DNA of 62,022 nt, taken from assembly GCA_049999765.1 (NCBI GenBank), contig JBNGIQ010002585.1, positions 1 through 62,022 of the forward strand, given 5' to 3'. Source of the DNA: Phaeoceros laevis. Taxonomy: Eukaryota > Anthocerotophyta > Anthocerotopsida > Notothyladales. A model generated the notes under the pieces. It saw only the letters and a program-made list of their open reading frames with translations, ran no database searches and was not told where the DNA came from. Below, one piece after another: positions 1-11,835 of the stretch (position 1 is its first letter; each line of letters opens with the position of its first letter). The translations under genes were made by a program, and so were the position numbers.

Positions 1-2243
1 CCGGAGAAAGCGCTTCAAATTATTTTTTCACAATAATGTGCTAAAACGAGTCTAATTTCCGGGGAAATCGCTTCAAAAAAAGTTTTGTTAAGGAAAATTG
101 AAATGATAATTAAACGCAACGGCTACAGCAACGTCCGCAACGTTTCAGAAACCGGAAACGTTTCAGAAACGTATCTTATTTTTAGAAATGCGTTTCTATG
201 TAACTAAGAGGTGCCGAGGGCAAGCTATATTTTGTTGGAAAGCCCTTTTGATGGACAACATGAGCCATAAATTTCACGATCATCCAATTTATATTGCACA
301 CAAAATCCTACAAGAAAGATAAGTAAAATGGACAGAAATGGACAAAATAGACAAGGGACCACACATGCACGTATCACAAGGACGGTGGACACCAATACCA
401 TGCTTATACCCTTTGAAGCTTGAGGGACACACGCCTAATAAGAAACGTAATGGAAGAACTGGGAGTTTTGACTCCAAAGAGGGAGTCTCCACTCCATGCA
501 TGGTACCTCTACACCACATTTAGGTATCGTAACACCAAGATCTCATAACCCACACCGTATCTAGGCCCTAAATGCACCTTATCCTTAGTGTCATGTGCTT
601 CAACACCGTGCCAAGGTACCCCCCAACACTCATATAGGTACCCCTACACCATGTGTGGTAATCTCTTGAGACACCCTCCCTGATTGGGAGGATGGTGAGG
701 GATAACCATAATCTTTTACAATCCCCGAATGTCGGGTTGATAGATCCATTTTCAGAGTTGTTGATCATATGTTGGAGGAACGGCATATGTGTATTGCTAC
801 CCTGTCAACGGAGTACCATGGAGGCAGATAGTTACTGCATGGAGGCAGATAGTTACTGCATGGAGGCAAATCATGAAATCGAGGTTGCGAAGGACAAACT
901 GGACCACTGCGCTCTCGACTGACATATGGGTACATCACGGTCACACCTCTAATTGTAAGGTAAAAATTGTCCAGTCTTAGAGAATCATGTTTGCAGAGAA
1001 GGGCAGGATGTTGGGTATGATTTGAACATCAAGCTCTCAACTCTGTGTTAGTAAAACTAGTCAACAAGTGCATTGCCTCACCAGGGCGTGACAATGCAGA
1101 GAAGGGCTGAGATCATAAAGACTCACCCGTATATCTGGCCAGCCACAAAAGAGTTGGCCAGATCATTTTTTCGTAAACAATAGACTTCATCGGAAAGGAC
1201 AGATGTTGTTAGGATCCACTTGGCTTAAACAGACAAAAGATCCACAAAATGGGATTGCAAAGACCTTGCAGCTACAAAAGCTATGCTTACTGGAAGTCCT
1301 AACGGATCACATTGACTGGTTCTTTGCCTTCATTCACAAACAAGCTTCAACTCTGTGCTTGACAACTCCCGGGCTCCATCTGCTGTTTTGAGAGCTCGTC
1401 GTATTTGCAGTTGGAAAACTTGGGTAATACTCCAATGGCAAGAAGCACTCTTATATCACATTGCAACAGAGGGTCCCGAACCTCTGCAAATTGGGAAAGC
1501 AATCCCAAAACTGCTTGTACTTGTGCAACTTGTCCACGCCACAACTGATGTCCCAGCCAGCAGGAAGCCGCTCGACCGTCCGAAATAGCCTGTGCTTGAC
1601 ACAAAACAGCTGTCAAAGCAAAATTCCTGTGCAGCCAAAGGTTTCTTGCTGGATACTTCGAGCAACAAGGTTTGTTCAGAATGCATGTCAAGGGGATTTG
1701 TAAGTCCAGGGTTAGTTGCTGCTACAGTTGACATGTATGGACTTAGTGTTGGTAGTCTGGGCTTATCTTCTTTTTTTAATTCCTTTGGTTTGCAATTGTC
1801 CGCAGGGTGCTTTCAAAGATCTGGTGACTCGGGCTCTCTCGGAGGTGAGATCCCAACAGTTTACATATCACAATGATGTGAACTTCGCCTTTTCATCAGA
1901 ATAATCTGAGGTTGCTCAAGAATGCGCGATGTATTGAATACAAGTGAATGTGGTCTTGAAGGCTGAGTACTCTTGACTGGTGAGATCTCTGAATCGACAG
2001 GTTTCTACCACTATGGCCTGGCTTTGAATTAAAATGTTGACTTGGCGAGGCTATTGCCCATCCCTAGCTCAAAGGAGACGGCTAGGAAAATGTATCTCAG
2101 CCATCACAGTTTGACATAGGTTGCTGGGATTGCAGACCGTCGTTATGCAGATGGGGTAGTGCATCGCATGCTGTTAGAGGCTTGTCAATCAGCAGACAAT
2201 GCCAAGCAAGTTCTTCAGGGGTCCTCTATATCTATTTATAACC
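1..2243. other. Gene-poor left flank
   Basis: I recognise no protein gene here. Open frames are short and mostly lack an ATG. The segment contains a 14-base direct repeat (AACGTTTCAGAAAC) near 141-175 and a short 21-base tandem repeat at 818-870. There is one stretch with splice-like order around 1589-2027, described under findings. The 3' end borders the stop codon of the peptidyl-tRNA hydrolase gene, so the last few hundred bases probably include its 3' UTR. Confidence 0.5.
818..870 (+). repeat. 21-bp tandem repeat, about 2.4 copies
   Basis: Two identical 21-base units begin with ATGGAGGCAGATAG at 818 and 839, followed by a partial third unit at 860. The unit length is a multiple of three, so an overlapping frame repeats MEADSYC, but no gene is recognised around it. 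It looks like a small slippage duplication. Confidence 0.85.
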
Positions 2244-2990
2244 TCAACTGGCATAAACAGTTGGAGTCATGATTCTCCTGTTCTCACTCCATGTGCTCAC
2301 TGCTTTGCTGAGCCCTTCACTTGTCACCAGCCTCACAGCATCAACTCCACGCTGCAAAGAATGCTCAAGCATCCCTAGCTCATCTGAACTGAATTTTTGC
2401 AAAACATAGGGCCGGATGTCCATAGAACCAGGAGGCCTTCCAATGCCTATCCGCAAACGCGGAAAGTTGGTACTCCCCTTGAAACCGTGAATGATGGACT
2501 TCATTCCATTGTGAACACCATGTCCGCCTTTGGGCAGCAGACGCATGACCGCGAATTCCAGGTCAAGGTCATCCACGATCACAAGTACTCTGGTCACTGG
2601 TATCCTGTAATATGTAGCCATCGGGCACACTGCGTCTCCCGAAAGATTCACATACGTTTGAGGCTTGGCTAGCAGCACCGGAGTATCATTGATATATCCT
2701 TTCCCTACAAGCGACTTGTGTTGAATGACAGATAGCTTGATGCCTTCCGCCGCCGCAATGGCATCAATCATCTCAAATCCGACATTGTGTCGAGTGCCCA
2801 CAAACTTAGTTCCAGGATTACCAAGACCTACAATCAGCCACGGAACTTGTGCACCTGAAGCAAGGACAGGAGTTTCAAGCTGATCCGAGGAACATTTTCT
2901 GCTCAGCATACCAAGAGACGCAGGAAGAGGGGCATGAGCGAGTGAAGACAAGTGGAACCGGGAAGACGATGGAAGTCGCAACATCTTCAC
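2244..2990 (-). CDS. PTH: Peptidyl-tRNA hydrolase, organelle-type
   Basis: This single-exon gene encodes 248 residues. The enzyme hydrolyses the ester bond of peptidyl-tRNAs that drop off ribosomes, recycling tRNA. The bacterial Pth fold starts near residue 52 with GLGNPG (Asn58), followed by the catalytic His68 in TRHNVGFE, the DDLDL segment near residue 140 and GGHGVHNG with Asn161. These match the catalytic Asn, His, Asp and Asn positions known in E. coli Pth. The first 45-50 residues are rich in Ser, Arg and Leu and poor in acids, as expected of a plastid or mitochondrial transit peptide. I took the first ATG because the leader lies between it and the domain; Met28 is a possible alternative. 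The gene lies in tandem with COQ4 on the same strand. Confidence 0.93.
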   Translation of the reverse strand: MKMLRLPSSSRFHLSSLAHAPLPASLGMLSRKCSSDQLETPVLASGAQVPWLIVGLGNPGTKFVGTRHNVGFEMIDAIAAAEGIKLSVIQHKSLVGKGYINDTPVLLAKPQTYVNLSGDAVCPMATYYRIPVTRVLVIVDDLDLEFAVMRLLPKGGHGVHNGMKSIIHGFKGSTNFPRLRIGIGRPPGSMDIRPYVLQKFSSDELGMLEHSLQRGVDAVRLVTSEGLSKAVSTWSENRRIMTPTVYAS

Positions 2991-4350
2991 ACGCCAATGT
3001 TGACAGAGTGCTCAAGTAGACTATTTGAAGCGAAGTCGTCGTGAGGGCCGGCTTGTTCCACCGTCAAAAACTCATACAAGCTCACAGGCTGGCTTCGGTC
3101 CTTGAAGAAAAGGTACCCCGTTCTCGAGAAAGAGGGTAGAACCCGGAGCCGGAACAGACGTGTGAGAACGTAAGTTAACCACTAAGCGTCTCTGGGGGTA
3201 GGCGGGGAGGGTCAATATACCAGCTGACAGGGTCAGAATTGGAGTGAGATCTGGCACAGGAAGCGGGGTGCGATGGCAACAGCGTAGGCAGCTCGGGCTG
3301 GATGGCGCAGGCAGCGCTATGGCATGGCGGGGGCTAACCAATAGTCGGACACCCCGCGGGAAGACGCAATTGTTACGTCCCCGAGTGAGCAAGGGAACCA
3401 TGATTGATTGAATATTTTGGAGTCGGAATAATATACCATGTACACCCCTGAATAACGGTCTACCAAGCTGATAGGTTTCAGAACTTGCAGCAGGGTAAAA
3501 ATTGTACTGTACAATGTCTTGCCCAGTAAGCATCTGCACTCAAGAGAAACAGCAGCAAACACTTTAAGACAAGAGCTGCTTGAGAGATCAATTGTTTCAA
3601 TCCATCCAAAGGGACTCAACTCAAACTTCAAACTGCATGTGCAGGATCTGTTTCGATTGACGAATTCACATCATCTAAGGCACGGCGTTACACCGGTCAT
3701 ACTCCAATGTGGCTAAGGCACACAGTAGACTCGACTCTCCTAACGAAACAAGCGAGATGTCCTACTACAAAGACAAGGAGGCTACAAATATGTCCCGCTA
3801 GAATATAGAAAAAACATTCACAAAGTAAACATGCTGTCCCTCAGATTAGCATATTGGCACATTCGTCAATGTCGATGTGGTCTGAGTAGAAACACTACAT
3901 CAGCGCACAATTACACCGCAACGACTCCTGTTACTGCTGTCATCATCGGTACGGAAAGCACAGAAACAGTTGGAGAATGCCACAATGTGTATAATACCTG
4001 ACCGTGACTCAACGTCCAAGCACGCCTTGTTAAGGTCCTGGAATCATCCGAAGCATCAGGCTGTTGCCCCTGTCGCCCAAGCAGTGAAGTTTCTCCGCAA
4101 TGTGCATTAGCCTGTGACAGAGAAACTAGAGAGATGAACCTCACAGAAGTAAAGCGTGGCATCAGAGAGCACGAACGCGGCTTTGGTCCACAAAGGTTCA
4201 TCTCAAAAAAACAGCTAAGGAGTAAACAAGCAGGAAAGCACCTTCTGGAAATACATCTTCCAACCTTGGATTCGTAAGGGAGAAACGTACCCAGGGCAAG
4301 CCCTCAGCGGAGACAGACCTGGAACTTGAACCTTGAAGCTGAACAGTCAG
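2991..4350. other. Intergenic region between PTH and COQ4
   Basis: Both flanking genes are on the minus strand, so this holds the COQ4 3' UTR and the PTH promoter and 5' UTR. The longest frame, 155 codons on the minus strand at 3072-3539, has no recognisable domain and is rich in Pro, Ser and Arg. I see no repeat or RNA gene. Confidence 0.5.
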
Positions 4351-5184
4351 CTACCTGTTTTTTCTTGGTCTTGCGGGAGCAGGAATAATTCCCCATTTGT
4401 GCCTCACCTCGTCAAGATCCTCCATCAGGTGCTTTTCATAATAGATGCAAATGAGGTCCTCACAGGATTGTCCGGCCCTGACAGCCCACGGGAGATAGTG
4501 CGTGAACAGAAGCTCTCTTTGCTCTGATTTCAACCGCCAAGAAGCCCCAGCCACCGACAAGAAGCACATTGGCAGCATAGTCTGCCGAAACTCCAGCATT
4601 TTCAGTGCCAATTCCCCGAGCACGCTCGTTGGAAGGTCGAAGAGCACATGCCAGAAATCATGCACTTCCCTAGCCCGAGTTGCCACGTACGCCAGCTCGT
4701 CTTTCTCCAGAAACCGTACTGGTGGCCTGTCATCGGGCGAAAAGTTCCTGGACCCCATGAACTTCGCGTACGCCCCTCCGAAGGTGTTAGGCGGCATGTC
4801 CCAGGCATGCCCGACGAACTCGGACCGCACACGGGGTCTGTCCAGCAGAATCTGCCTGCCTTCAGGGGTTTTCTTCATCCTTTCCAGCAAACTTTGGAAA
4901 GCAGGCGCTCCTGTGGTTTCTCCGAGCGCCCCGACCAAATCAGCCCGGGCCGGGTTCATCGCTGCTCCCACAGCGGAACCCACGGCAACCAAGGCCTGTT
5001 GCCAGGGCTTGAGAGGAACCCTAGCCCCTCCAGGCATAGTAATTCTGAAACAGGTCAACAACGACGGTGCGGCAGGCTCCTCCAACGCCACTGCACTCCT
5101 CGAGCGGCCTCCCTTGTGCTTGAATTGCTGCAACTTGCAAGGACACTGTCTCAGACAGCTAGAACACAAGTGGAATAGGGGCAT
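4351..5184 (-). CDS. COQ4: Ubiquinone biosynthesis protein COQ4
   Basis: This single-exon gene encodes 277 residues. COQ4 is a peripheral protein of the mitochondrial inner membrane, matrix side. It is needed to assemble the ubiquinone synthesis complex and has been linked to ring C1 modification. The family zinc-binding signature HDxxHx11E is intact as His175-Asp176, His179 and Glu191 within [17 protein letters not shown]. The conserved N-terminal helix [15 protein letters not shown] starts near residue 60. The first 49 residues are a Cys-, Arg- and Lys-rich leader compatible with mitochondrial import; a second Met at residue 50 lies just before the conserved core and could be used instead. 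The length fits the family. It is divergent from HRD1, with about 1.1 kb between start codons. Confidence 0.95.
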   Translation of the reverse strand: MPLFHLCSSCLRQCPCKLQQFKHKGGRSRSAVALEEPAAPSLLTCFRITMPGGARVPLKPWQQALVAVGSAVGAAMNPARADLVGALGETTGAPAFQSLLERMKKTPEGRQILLDRPRVRSEFVGHAWDMPPNTFGGAYAKFMGSRNFSPDDRPPVRFLEKDELAYVATRAREVHDFWHVLFDLPTSVLGELALKMLEFRQTMLPMCFLSVAGASWRLKSEQRELLFTHYLPWAVRAGQSCEDLICIYYEKHLMEDLDEVRHKWGIIPAPARPRKNR

Positions 5185-6309
5185 GCACAGGTTGCACTAG
5201 CGCACCAGTGACACGAACCAGTTCTGGGACACCACCTCGTGTCTAATTCATGCTCTGCTTCACGCAAACTGCCTGTATGAGGATGCCGCATCTTGATTTC
5301 TTCTTGGACATGCTTCGCTTTAATACCTAACTAGCAACAACGAACTATTTCTTTGCAGAATCAAAGATAGGCAAGCAGCTCGAGGTTTCCCCGTCAGGTC
5401 GTCAACCCTAAGCATCCAGCAACACCAGCTAAGAAACAAATGGCAACAACAATGTAAGGTACGAATGACTCAGGCAAGAATCGGTCTCGCAAGCCTCAGC
5501 GACAAATTGACCCGTTCATCTGCTGTCAGCGACTTGCTCCCGAATGAGGATTCCTAGGGCTGGAAGGAATCATCAAAGCAACGTACCGCTTCTCAGGCAG
5601 CACGTGCGGTGCAGTGACGAATCTGCTCTCCACCGGTGAGAGAGGCACAACAGGCTTTTTGACTGACGGCCACGAAGCCGCTCCGAAGTGATGCTGGGAT
5701 GAGCAGGTGGGAAGGTACAGTGTACATAGAAATTTGACGCGGTCTCCGATGGCCACATGGACTTTTGGCGAGACGGCCATGCTCTGACGTGGCATCTATT
5801 ATTGATCAGCGTAAGCTCGAACCCTGTGTGGACGTCCTCGGGTTAAGCTCAATTACACCTTGGCAGCCCTAAACTGGCCTCGGAGCGTAAGGTGTTTGTG
5901 AGAGTCTTTTGGGCTTGGAATCCGGTGAATCTCGACACCAGCGTCAGATTCAGGAAGGACTTCGAGATCGCAGCTGGGTCAAATGGTGACTTCTTGGAGC
6001 ATTCTGTGAGGGGATTGATTGCCTTGCACTGCTGCAGCACCCGTACGATTTTGGTGTTCAGTCTGTTCCCCGGCTGGCCGGCTGTCAATTCCAGCCGCTT
6101 GGCCACCCAAGGTGCAATTTCGGCTGCAACTCTGATCGGATCCAGGGAGCCGCTGTTGAATTGCACCTCAGGCCTGTTGATGCAATGTGGTCAGGATGTC
6201 GCAGCAGCGCACTGTCCCGGAATTGGGAGGCCGAACTGATATCTGAGCTGGATGAGCATGTCAACTGAAGGTTTCGGTCACCGCAGGGGGAGTAGAGTTG
6301 TTGTGCAAG
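5185..6309. other. Divergent promoter region between COQ4 and HRD1
   Basis: The region contains the upstream DNA of both genes. A minus-strand frame at 5849-6177 has a protein-like composition and begins just after a sequence resembling a 3' splice site (CATCAACAG), but has no in-frame ATG and the opposite strand is also open. A second minus frame at 5526-5795 is 89 codons. Neither matches a family I know; I do not call them genes. Confidence 0.45.
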
Positions 6310-8958
6310 ATGGTGAGGCTTGCGAGATACGTTGTGGCGAGTGCCGTGGGAGCATCAGCTGTGTTCTATCATGCATTTCGGAGCCGGCAGCAGTTTTATC
6401 CCGCTATGACATACATGGCCACGTCCAAGATTTGTCTGGTTGTGCTGTTGAATATGGCCTTGGTCATACTCTGCGCCGTCTGGCAACTCATTAAGACCAT
6501 ATTTCTTGGTAGTCTGCGTGAGGCCGAAGTCGAGCGCCTGAACGAGCAATCATGGAGAGAAGTGATGGAGATACTCTTTGCAATGACTATTTTCCGGGAC
6601 GAATTCAATGTTTCCTTTGTTGCCATGATCACCGTGCTCTTGTTTATCAAGGCATTCCACTGGTTGGCTCAGAAGCGTGTGGAGTATATCGAGACCACAC
6701 CTTCAGTTCCCCGGCTTTCGCATTTGCGAATCGTCTCATTCATGGTGCTGTTGCTCGTCATGGATAGTGTGTTCCTGCACTACTCAATCGCGCATCTCCT
6801 CAACAAAAAGGAGGCGTCTGTGTCTCTGTTTTTTGCTTTTGAGTGAGTATGTCTCTTTGGTCACTTGAATTGTGAAGCTTCTGAGAACAATAAAGTTGTC
6901 CACCTCATTCCGCGTTCTGACAGAGGCCGGCTGCTGACCAGGTACATGATTTTAGCAACGTCTACCATAGCAACATTCTTGAAGTATGCGTTGTATGTCG
7001 GTGATATGGTGATGGAAGGGCAGTGGGACAACAAGGCAGTGTACATCTTCTATCTGGAGCTTGTTCGGGATCTGATCCACTTGTCGCTGTACCTCGTCTT
7101 CTTCCTCGTCATATTCATGTAAGTTCCTGATACTGTGTTCTGTTACCATGTCTGTTTAACTTGCAGGGTTCTGGCATTTGCTCTATCTCTTCTTTAGCCG
7201 ATTATGTATTAATGCATGCCGACTTCACAGTCCCCTTCGTTCCTCCAGGTAAAAGTCGTCCACGTTTGCAAGAAATTCTGACTTACAGGGCTTCTGAACA
7301 TATGCAGAAACTATGGATTGCCTCTTCATTTGGTTCGGGAGCTATACGAAACATTCCGGAACTTCAAGGCCCGCGTTGCTGACTTCATCAGATACAGAAA
7401 AATCACGTCTAACATGAATGATCGGTTTCCAGATGCCACAGCTGAGGAGCTTGGCAGGTATGTTCTGCTGCAACTCGTGCTGTTCAACACGTGGTGATAG
7501 TGGTGTCGAAAAAAAGTGGTGTGCGGGTTCTTATTTTCTTGCTTGGTGCTTCAATTTGTTGACTTGCAGTTTTGTGATGCTGTCGCTGGCTTGTTGATTG
7601 CAGAGGTGATGCCACATGTATCATATGTCGAGAGGAAATGACAGCTGCTAAGAAACTCCCTTGCGGACATCTCTTTCATGTCCATTGCCTCCGTTCCTGG
7701 TTAGAGCGCCAGCAAACATGTCCTACATGCAGGGCACCTGTCTTAGCTCCTGAGAATGCCATAGATACGTCTGGTGGACATGCAGCTGCTCAGTCTGACC
7801 GGACAATAGATGGTACGAACTCCTGTGTGCTAATCTACTGACCTGTTTGTGAAAGGTCTTTATACATCAGCAGTGTGAATGGATACTGATGTGCTTAAGT
7901 ACGATGACACTGAATGCTAAAATGCCTTTCATGTTGAAACAGCAGGGCAACTCCCTGAAGGCCAAGCCCAGCTTTATGCCCAACTGGGTGGGAATGGCGC
8001 ATATTCACCACAGCATCATGCCAGGCTACAAGCTGCAGCAGCAGCTGCAGCACAATACAGCTCGTCCTTTGTCTATCCAGCTGTGGGGGCTGGGAATCCC
8101 AATTGGTACTGCACTTACCTCTGAAGGATGTTACCAACTGGTGGATATCCTGCTTTTGAATGGAATAACAACTAAGTGTTATGGAGGTTGGTCATTCTGT
8201 AGAATACTACTGATACGTCAGCTGACTATCCTTCAGGTGTGTTGCCTATGTTCCTATGGTTCCTCAGCCTTACATGGCAATGGTGGGTGGGAGGCCGACT
8301 GGTCTGGAAGGGCAAGCATCCGCACCTGATTCTGTTCCAGGTGGCCACGTTGCTCAAGGTGGTGAGGAACCAGTGCCTACGGAAGGTGGCTCAGCTGAGG
8401 GCTCCTCGCAGTCACGACCAGCACCTGGCCACGGTCACTTTGGACATTGGCAGCAGCAAGGTCTTCCTGGCTTTTATCAGCCATCAACCTCCTTCCCCAC
8501 AACTAGGTTTTTCGGTGGAAGTACCCCGGTTGGCACAATACCAGAGGTCATGGATCCTAGCAGTGCAAGTTACTCACTTTTGGAACTAAGGCAGCGTGAA
8601 GCGGTATGTCACACTTTTACGCAATGTCCTACTTGACTATGTGGTTGCAGATGTAATAGTACAGCTTTGTTGTGTTTCTGGTTCTCACCTCTCCTGTACT
8701 TTTGTGCAGATGTTGCTGGCGCAGTTACAGGCAGTAGTTCAGCAGACGCATCAGCTGACTCGAGGACTGACCAGCAGCCAGGGACCTGCTCCAGGTGATC
8801 AGTCTCAGCAGGGTGTTACCTGTGGCTCTCCTAATGGCACAGACGGGAAAGGCAAAGCCCCTGTCCAGGTTGGGACTGAGGAATTACCGTCTACCTCAGC
8901 TGGAGTGCACAGCAAGTCAGATCCAGCACCCGCGGAGTTGACAGACGGCGGCAGCTAG
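6310..8958 (+). CDS. HRD1: ERAD E3 ubiquitin ligase HRD1
   Basis: I read seven exons: 6310-6842, 6942-7118, 7308-7457, 7604-7812, 7946-8105, 8237-8603 and 8710-8958, giving about 614 residues. HRD1 is the multispanning ER-membrane RING ligase that ubiquitinates misfolded ER proteins and forms part of the retrotranslocation channel. The N-terminal half has several membrane segments and the family-typical SLREAEVERLNEQ and WLAQKRVEYIETTPSV. The RING-H2 finger in exon 4 reads CIICREEM, then CGHLFHVHCLRSWLERQ and CPTCRAP, with all zinc ligands present. The C-terminal half is a low-complexity Gln-, Pro-, Gly- and Ala-rich tail. Exon phases agree throughout. The junctions around 8105/8237 are the least certain, since the tail is poorly conserved. 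It is divergent from COQ4. Confidence 0.93.
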
Positions 8959-9696
8959 TCGAGGGCCTCGAGGCCGCACATTTACCTGGGCATTCCAGCT
9001 GCGCTTTCGAAAGTCCAAACACAGGTGAAGGGTGCCCAGTGCTGGAAATATCAGGATGAATGTAAGGGTTGTGTAAGGCACACACTTTTAGCGTCTCCCC
9101 ACTTCGTTGCCCAACTGCCAATCTCCAAGATCCCAGCGGAAGCCGTGAGCTTCAGTAGGTCCCAGACCACCTGTACTTTCCGTTATCCGCCCGCCTACTA
9201 GCTAATCAAGCGCTTGCCATGAGGCAGCCACAATGAGGTGCCTGGAGATTTCTTTGGAACTTTGCAGACAAGGTAAAATAAACAGCCGGTCGAGACTCGA
9301 AAGTTGCGCAAAAGTTGGTCTCTCAGCCGAAGTAGGTTGTCGCGGACTGATCGAGAGGAGTCGGCTTAATTAGACCGTGTTTTATCCATGGTGATTTGAG
9401 AGAGAGAGGTGTGGTGAGCTAGAGAGAGAAAGGTCGGCCAATCGTGTGGGTAGTAGACACCTATGTACTCTTTTAGCTACTTAACCACTCACTGTACGGT
9501 TACTGCAGCTGGTGGTTCTTGGTTAGCTGGCCCCATGCGAAAGGTGAAGAGGGGAAGGTGAAGAGGAAAGGGCTTTGCCCGCCTTCTTCCACTTTTGTTG
9601 CCTTGTCTAATCTTCGTGGCGGAGCGGAATTGACAGCAGCACATCGGCGGCAGCGGCGAGACATCAAAAGGTAGGCATCTGCCGGGGCAGCGGCGG
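8959..9696. other. Intergenic region HRD1 to F-box 1
   Basis: This holds the HRD1 3' UTR and the upstream region of the first F-box gene. It includes interrupted GA repeats at about 9398-9431. GA/CT repeats are common in plant core promoters and 5' UTRs, so they may belong to the F-box promoter. No other gene is seen. Confidence 0.5.
9398..9431. repeat. Interrupted GA dinucleotide repeat
   Basis: Two GA runs are separated by GTGTGGTGAGCT. They lie about 270-300 bases before the F-box 1 start codon and may be a promoter or 5' leader element. Confidence 0.6.
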
Positions 9697-11178
9697 ATGA
9701 TGGCGGACAGCGCGGTGGGGGAATACAGCCACTCCTCGCAGCGGCAGTTTCTGCTGCTCATGGTGAGAAACAAAGACAGGGAGAAGAAGGGGAAAGAAGA
9801 GGAGGAAGGGGAAGAGCAGGAGGATGAGGTGGAGGTTGGCAGCGGGCGGGGCGCTGCGATGGTGTGCAGTAGCAGCAGCAGCAATGGTGGCGGCGGCAGT
9901 AGAATCAGGAGAGGAGGATTTGGAAGCGGAGGGGGAGAAATAGAGGGGCTGTGGGGGAGGCTGCCGGAGGAGCTGCTGGACTGCGTGTTCCTGAAGCTGC
10001 CGCTGGCGGCGCTGGTGCGGTTCCGGGTGGTGTGCAAGAAATGGTCAAGGATGCTGTCGTCGGCGGAGTTTCTGAGGCAGTGGACGGCTCGTGGAGGAGG
10101 AGACTCTTGCTCCTCCTTCCCCATCTTCCTCTACGACATCCCGCCAGGGCTGCCTCGCAGGGAGATGCCCCGGTTGCCGGACCCGGCCCTCTTCCAGATC
10201 TGCAAACTGGACCTCTCCTTCCTGCAGGTCAGGGTATCGGACCTGTGGACCTCCAACAACGGCCTGGTGTGCTTCCACACGCACCGCAGCCTCAAGGAGC
10301 CCGACCGCATCTCGCTGTGCGTGTGCAACCCCGTGACCAGAACCTGGAAGAGCCTGCCCGCCATCCTGAAACACTCTTGCCACACCACCAGGATCGCCAT
10401 GGCCGTGGACCCTGCCCCGGCTGCGGGCTTCAAGGTGGTAGTGCTGTGCACCAACGCCTTTGCGCACGACGGCACCGGCAGGCTCTGCGTCTACTCCTCC
10501 AAGCACCGCGCCTGGAAGATCACCAGGGCCGCCGGCCACACCCGCTTCCCGCCCATCTACAGGACCGTGCTCGTGGTGTGTGGCGCCCTCATTTACCTCT
10601 ACCACCTGGGTGAGGTGCTCGATCTGTACGCCCTGGACGGAGAGGTGACACTGGTGAGGTCCCTGGCCCTGCGGGTGCCCCCCGGGGTGCACCGCGAGTA
10701 CCACCGCCTGCTGGAGCACAATGGCCGAGTGCTACTGGTGGGCAGGTTGCTGCAATCCCTCTCTTCCTCTGCCTCCTCTTCGACCTCCTTCGGCATCTGG
10801 AGGCTCCACCTCCATGATGATTGTGCTACTGCTGATGCTGATGATGATAAAAACAACAACAGATCCAACTCCCCCTCTAGATCTTCTTCCCGCAGCAGCA
10901 GCTGCTGGCATCAGCTCTCCGTGCTGCCCCAGCACCAGTGGAACGATATGGTCAAGGACTGGAAGGTGGACAAGGCCAAAGTGGAACTGCTTCATGCCGT
11001 TAGGATAGGAGACTGCATCTTCCTCAGCATTGGCGTTTATGACTCTCGTCCGAATGCAGATGATGATGTTGCCAACGTGCTTGTCTACCACACCCTCACT
11101 AATGCCTGGACTGTCTTTCATGGCATCATGAGGTACCCTCATGGATTGCTCGAGCCCAGATGGGACCTTTTCATCTGA
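9697..11178 (+). CDS. F-box protein, kelch/galactose-oxidase-like (F-box 1)
   Basis: This intronless gene encodes 493 residues. The F-box, which binds the SKP1 adaptor of an SCF ubiquitin ligase, is about residues 87-130 (LWGRLPEELLDCVFLKLP, then RFRVVCKKW). The rest resembles a beta-propeller substrate-binding region, with the plant F-box phrase VCNPVTRTWKSLP and later FGIWRL blades. Two features set it apart from its two neighbours. It has an 85-residue N-terminal extension with a Lys/Glu block followed by Ser and Gly runs. It also has a low-complexity insertion of Asp, Asn, Arg and Ser near residues 375-405, encoded by GAT, AAC and AGC repeats. Coding GC content is high. Downstream Met codons, for example before the CSSSSS run, could be the real start. 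The substrate cannot be told. Confidence 0.87.
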   Translation: MMADSAVGEYSHSSQRQFLLLMVRNKDREKKGKEEEEGEEQEDEVEVGSGRGAAMVCSSSSSNGGGGSRIRRGGFGSGGGEIEGLWGRLPEELLDCVFLKLPLAALVRFRVVCKKWSRMLSSAEFLRQWTARGGGDSCSSFPIFLYDIPPGLPRREMPRLPDPALFQICKLDLSFLQVRVSDLWTSNNGLVCFHTHRSLKEPDRISLCVCNPVTRTWKSLPAILKHSCHTTRIAMAVDPAPAAGFKVVVLCTNAFAHDGTGRLCVYSSKHRAWKITRAAGHTRFPPIYRTVLVVCGALIYLYHLGEVLDLYALDGEVTLVRSLALRVPPGVHREYHRLLEHNGRVLLVGRLLQSLSSSASSSTSFGIWRLHLHDDCATADADDDKNNNRSNSPSRSSSRSSSCWHQLSVLPQHQWNDMVKDWKVDKAKVELLHAVRIGDCIFLSIGVYDSRPNADDDVANVLVYHTLTNAWTVFHGIMRYPHGLLEPRWDLFI

Positions 11179-11499
11179 CAACCTCCTCTATGTTGCATAT
11201 CTCCTCATCGGGATGCTAGCTGTAGATTTTTCTTTTCCCTTTGCTTGGTTGCTTGCTTGTCAAATAGCCTCCTCGTGCTTGCCTGCCTGCATTTGCTTGT
11301 GTATTGTTCTGTGTGCCTCTTTTGTTGTTACAAAGGGAACTAGAGCTCGGCAAGGAAGCCACAGCTCGGATCTCGTCTTGTTCATAGACCACTCTTTCTT
11401 TGTTTGATTCAAGTAGGATTTAACCCTCTTCAGTTCAGATGTGTTGATACTCTTTATGATACACCTCACCTTCTTCTCACCATTTACATCATCAACTCA

Positions 11500-11835
11500 T
11501 TACAAGCATCCACGACCAACCGTTTCTGTCAAGGAAACCCTGGAAAAGACTTCCACCTCCGGATTGGTTGGTGAATCGGTTAGGGGAGTTGTTCTGAGAA
11601 TGGCCGGATGGAAGAAGTGACGAACGCACAGTCCAATGCAGAACAGCAAACTAGCGTAAGTGTGCCACTTGTAGGGACCTGCTGTGCCAGGCAGGTTTCC
11701 CATGAAAGTACGGTACACGCCAACTTTCACCGGGAAGCAACCAAATGCTAATAGATCACGGAACGCAAGGCTATTCTGAGAGTGAAAAACGAGGCGGGCG
11801 GTAATCGGATCCGGCGCCTGCACCAATGGTGACAT
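11500..11835 (-). CDS. Possible small membrane protein, unrecognised
   Basis: An uninterrupted frame of about 111 codons starts at an ATG at 11835. Its composition is protein-like, with a possible single membrane span (YASLLFCIGLCVRHFF) about residues 62-77 and the phrase KVGVYRTFMGNLPG before it. I do not recognise the family. It would be transcribed away from F-box 2 and towards F-box 1, in the gap between them. It could also be chance open frame in the F-box 1 3' region. A homology search of the residues around the membrane span would decide. Confidence 0.22.
   Translation of the reverse strand: MSPLVQAPDPITARLVFHSQNSLAFRDLLAFGCFPVKVGVYRTFMGNLPGTAGPYKWHTYASLLFCIGLCVRHFFHPAILRTTPLTDSPTNPEVEVFSRVSLTETVGRGCL

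Noticed and set aside
3072-3539. Minus-strand frame of 155 codons between COQ4 and PTH
   Set aside because: Pro/Ser/Arg-rich composition and no family match. It is more likely 3' UTR and promoter.
5849-6177. Minus-strand protein-like frame between COQ4 and HRD1
   Set aside because: It has no ATG, both strands are open, and any upstream exon would have to overlap the HRD1 start. No family match.
8127-8176. Possible extra HRD1 exon (MLPTGGYPAFEWNNN)
   Set aside because: It would need an intron of about 20 bases before it and runs into a stop codon. Joining 8105 to 8237 keeps the frame open.
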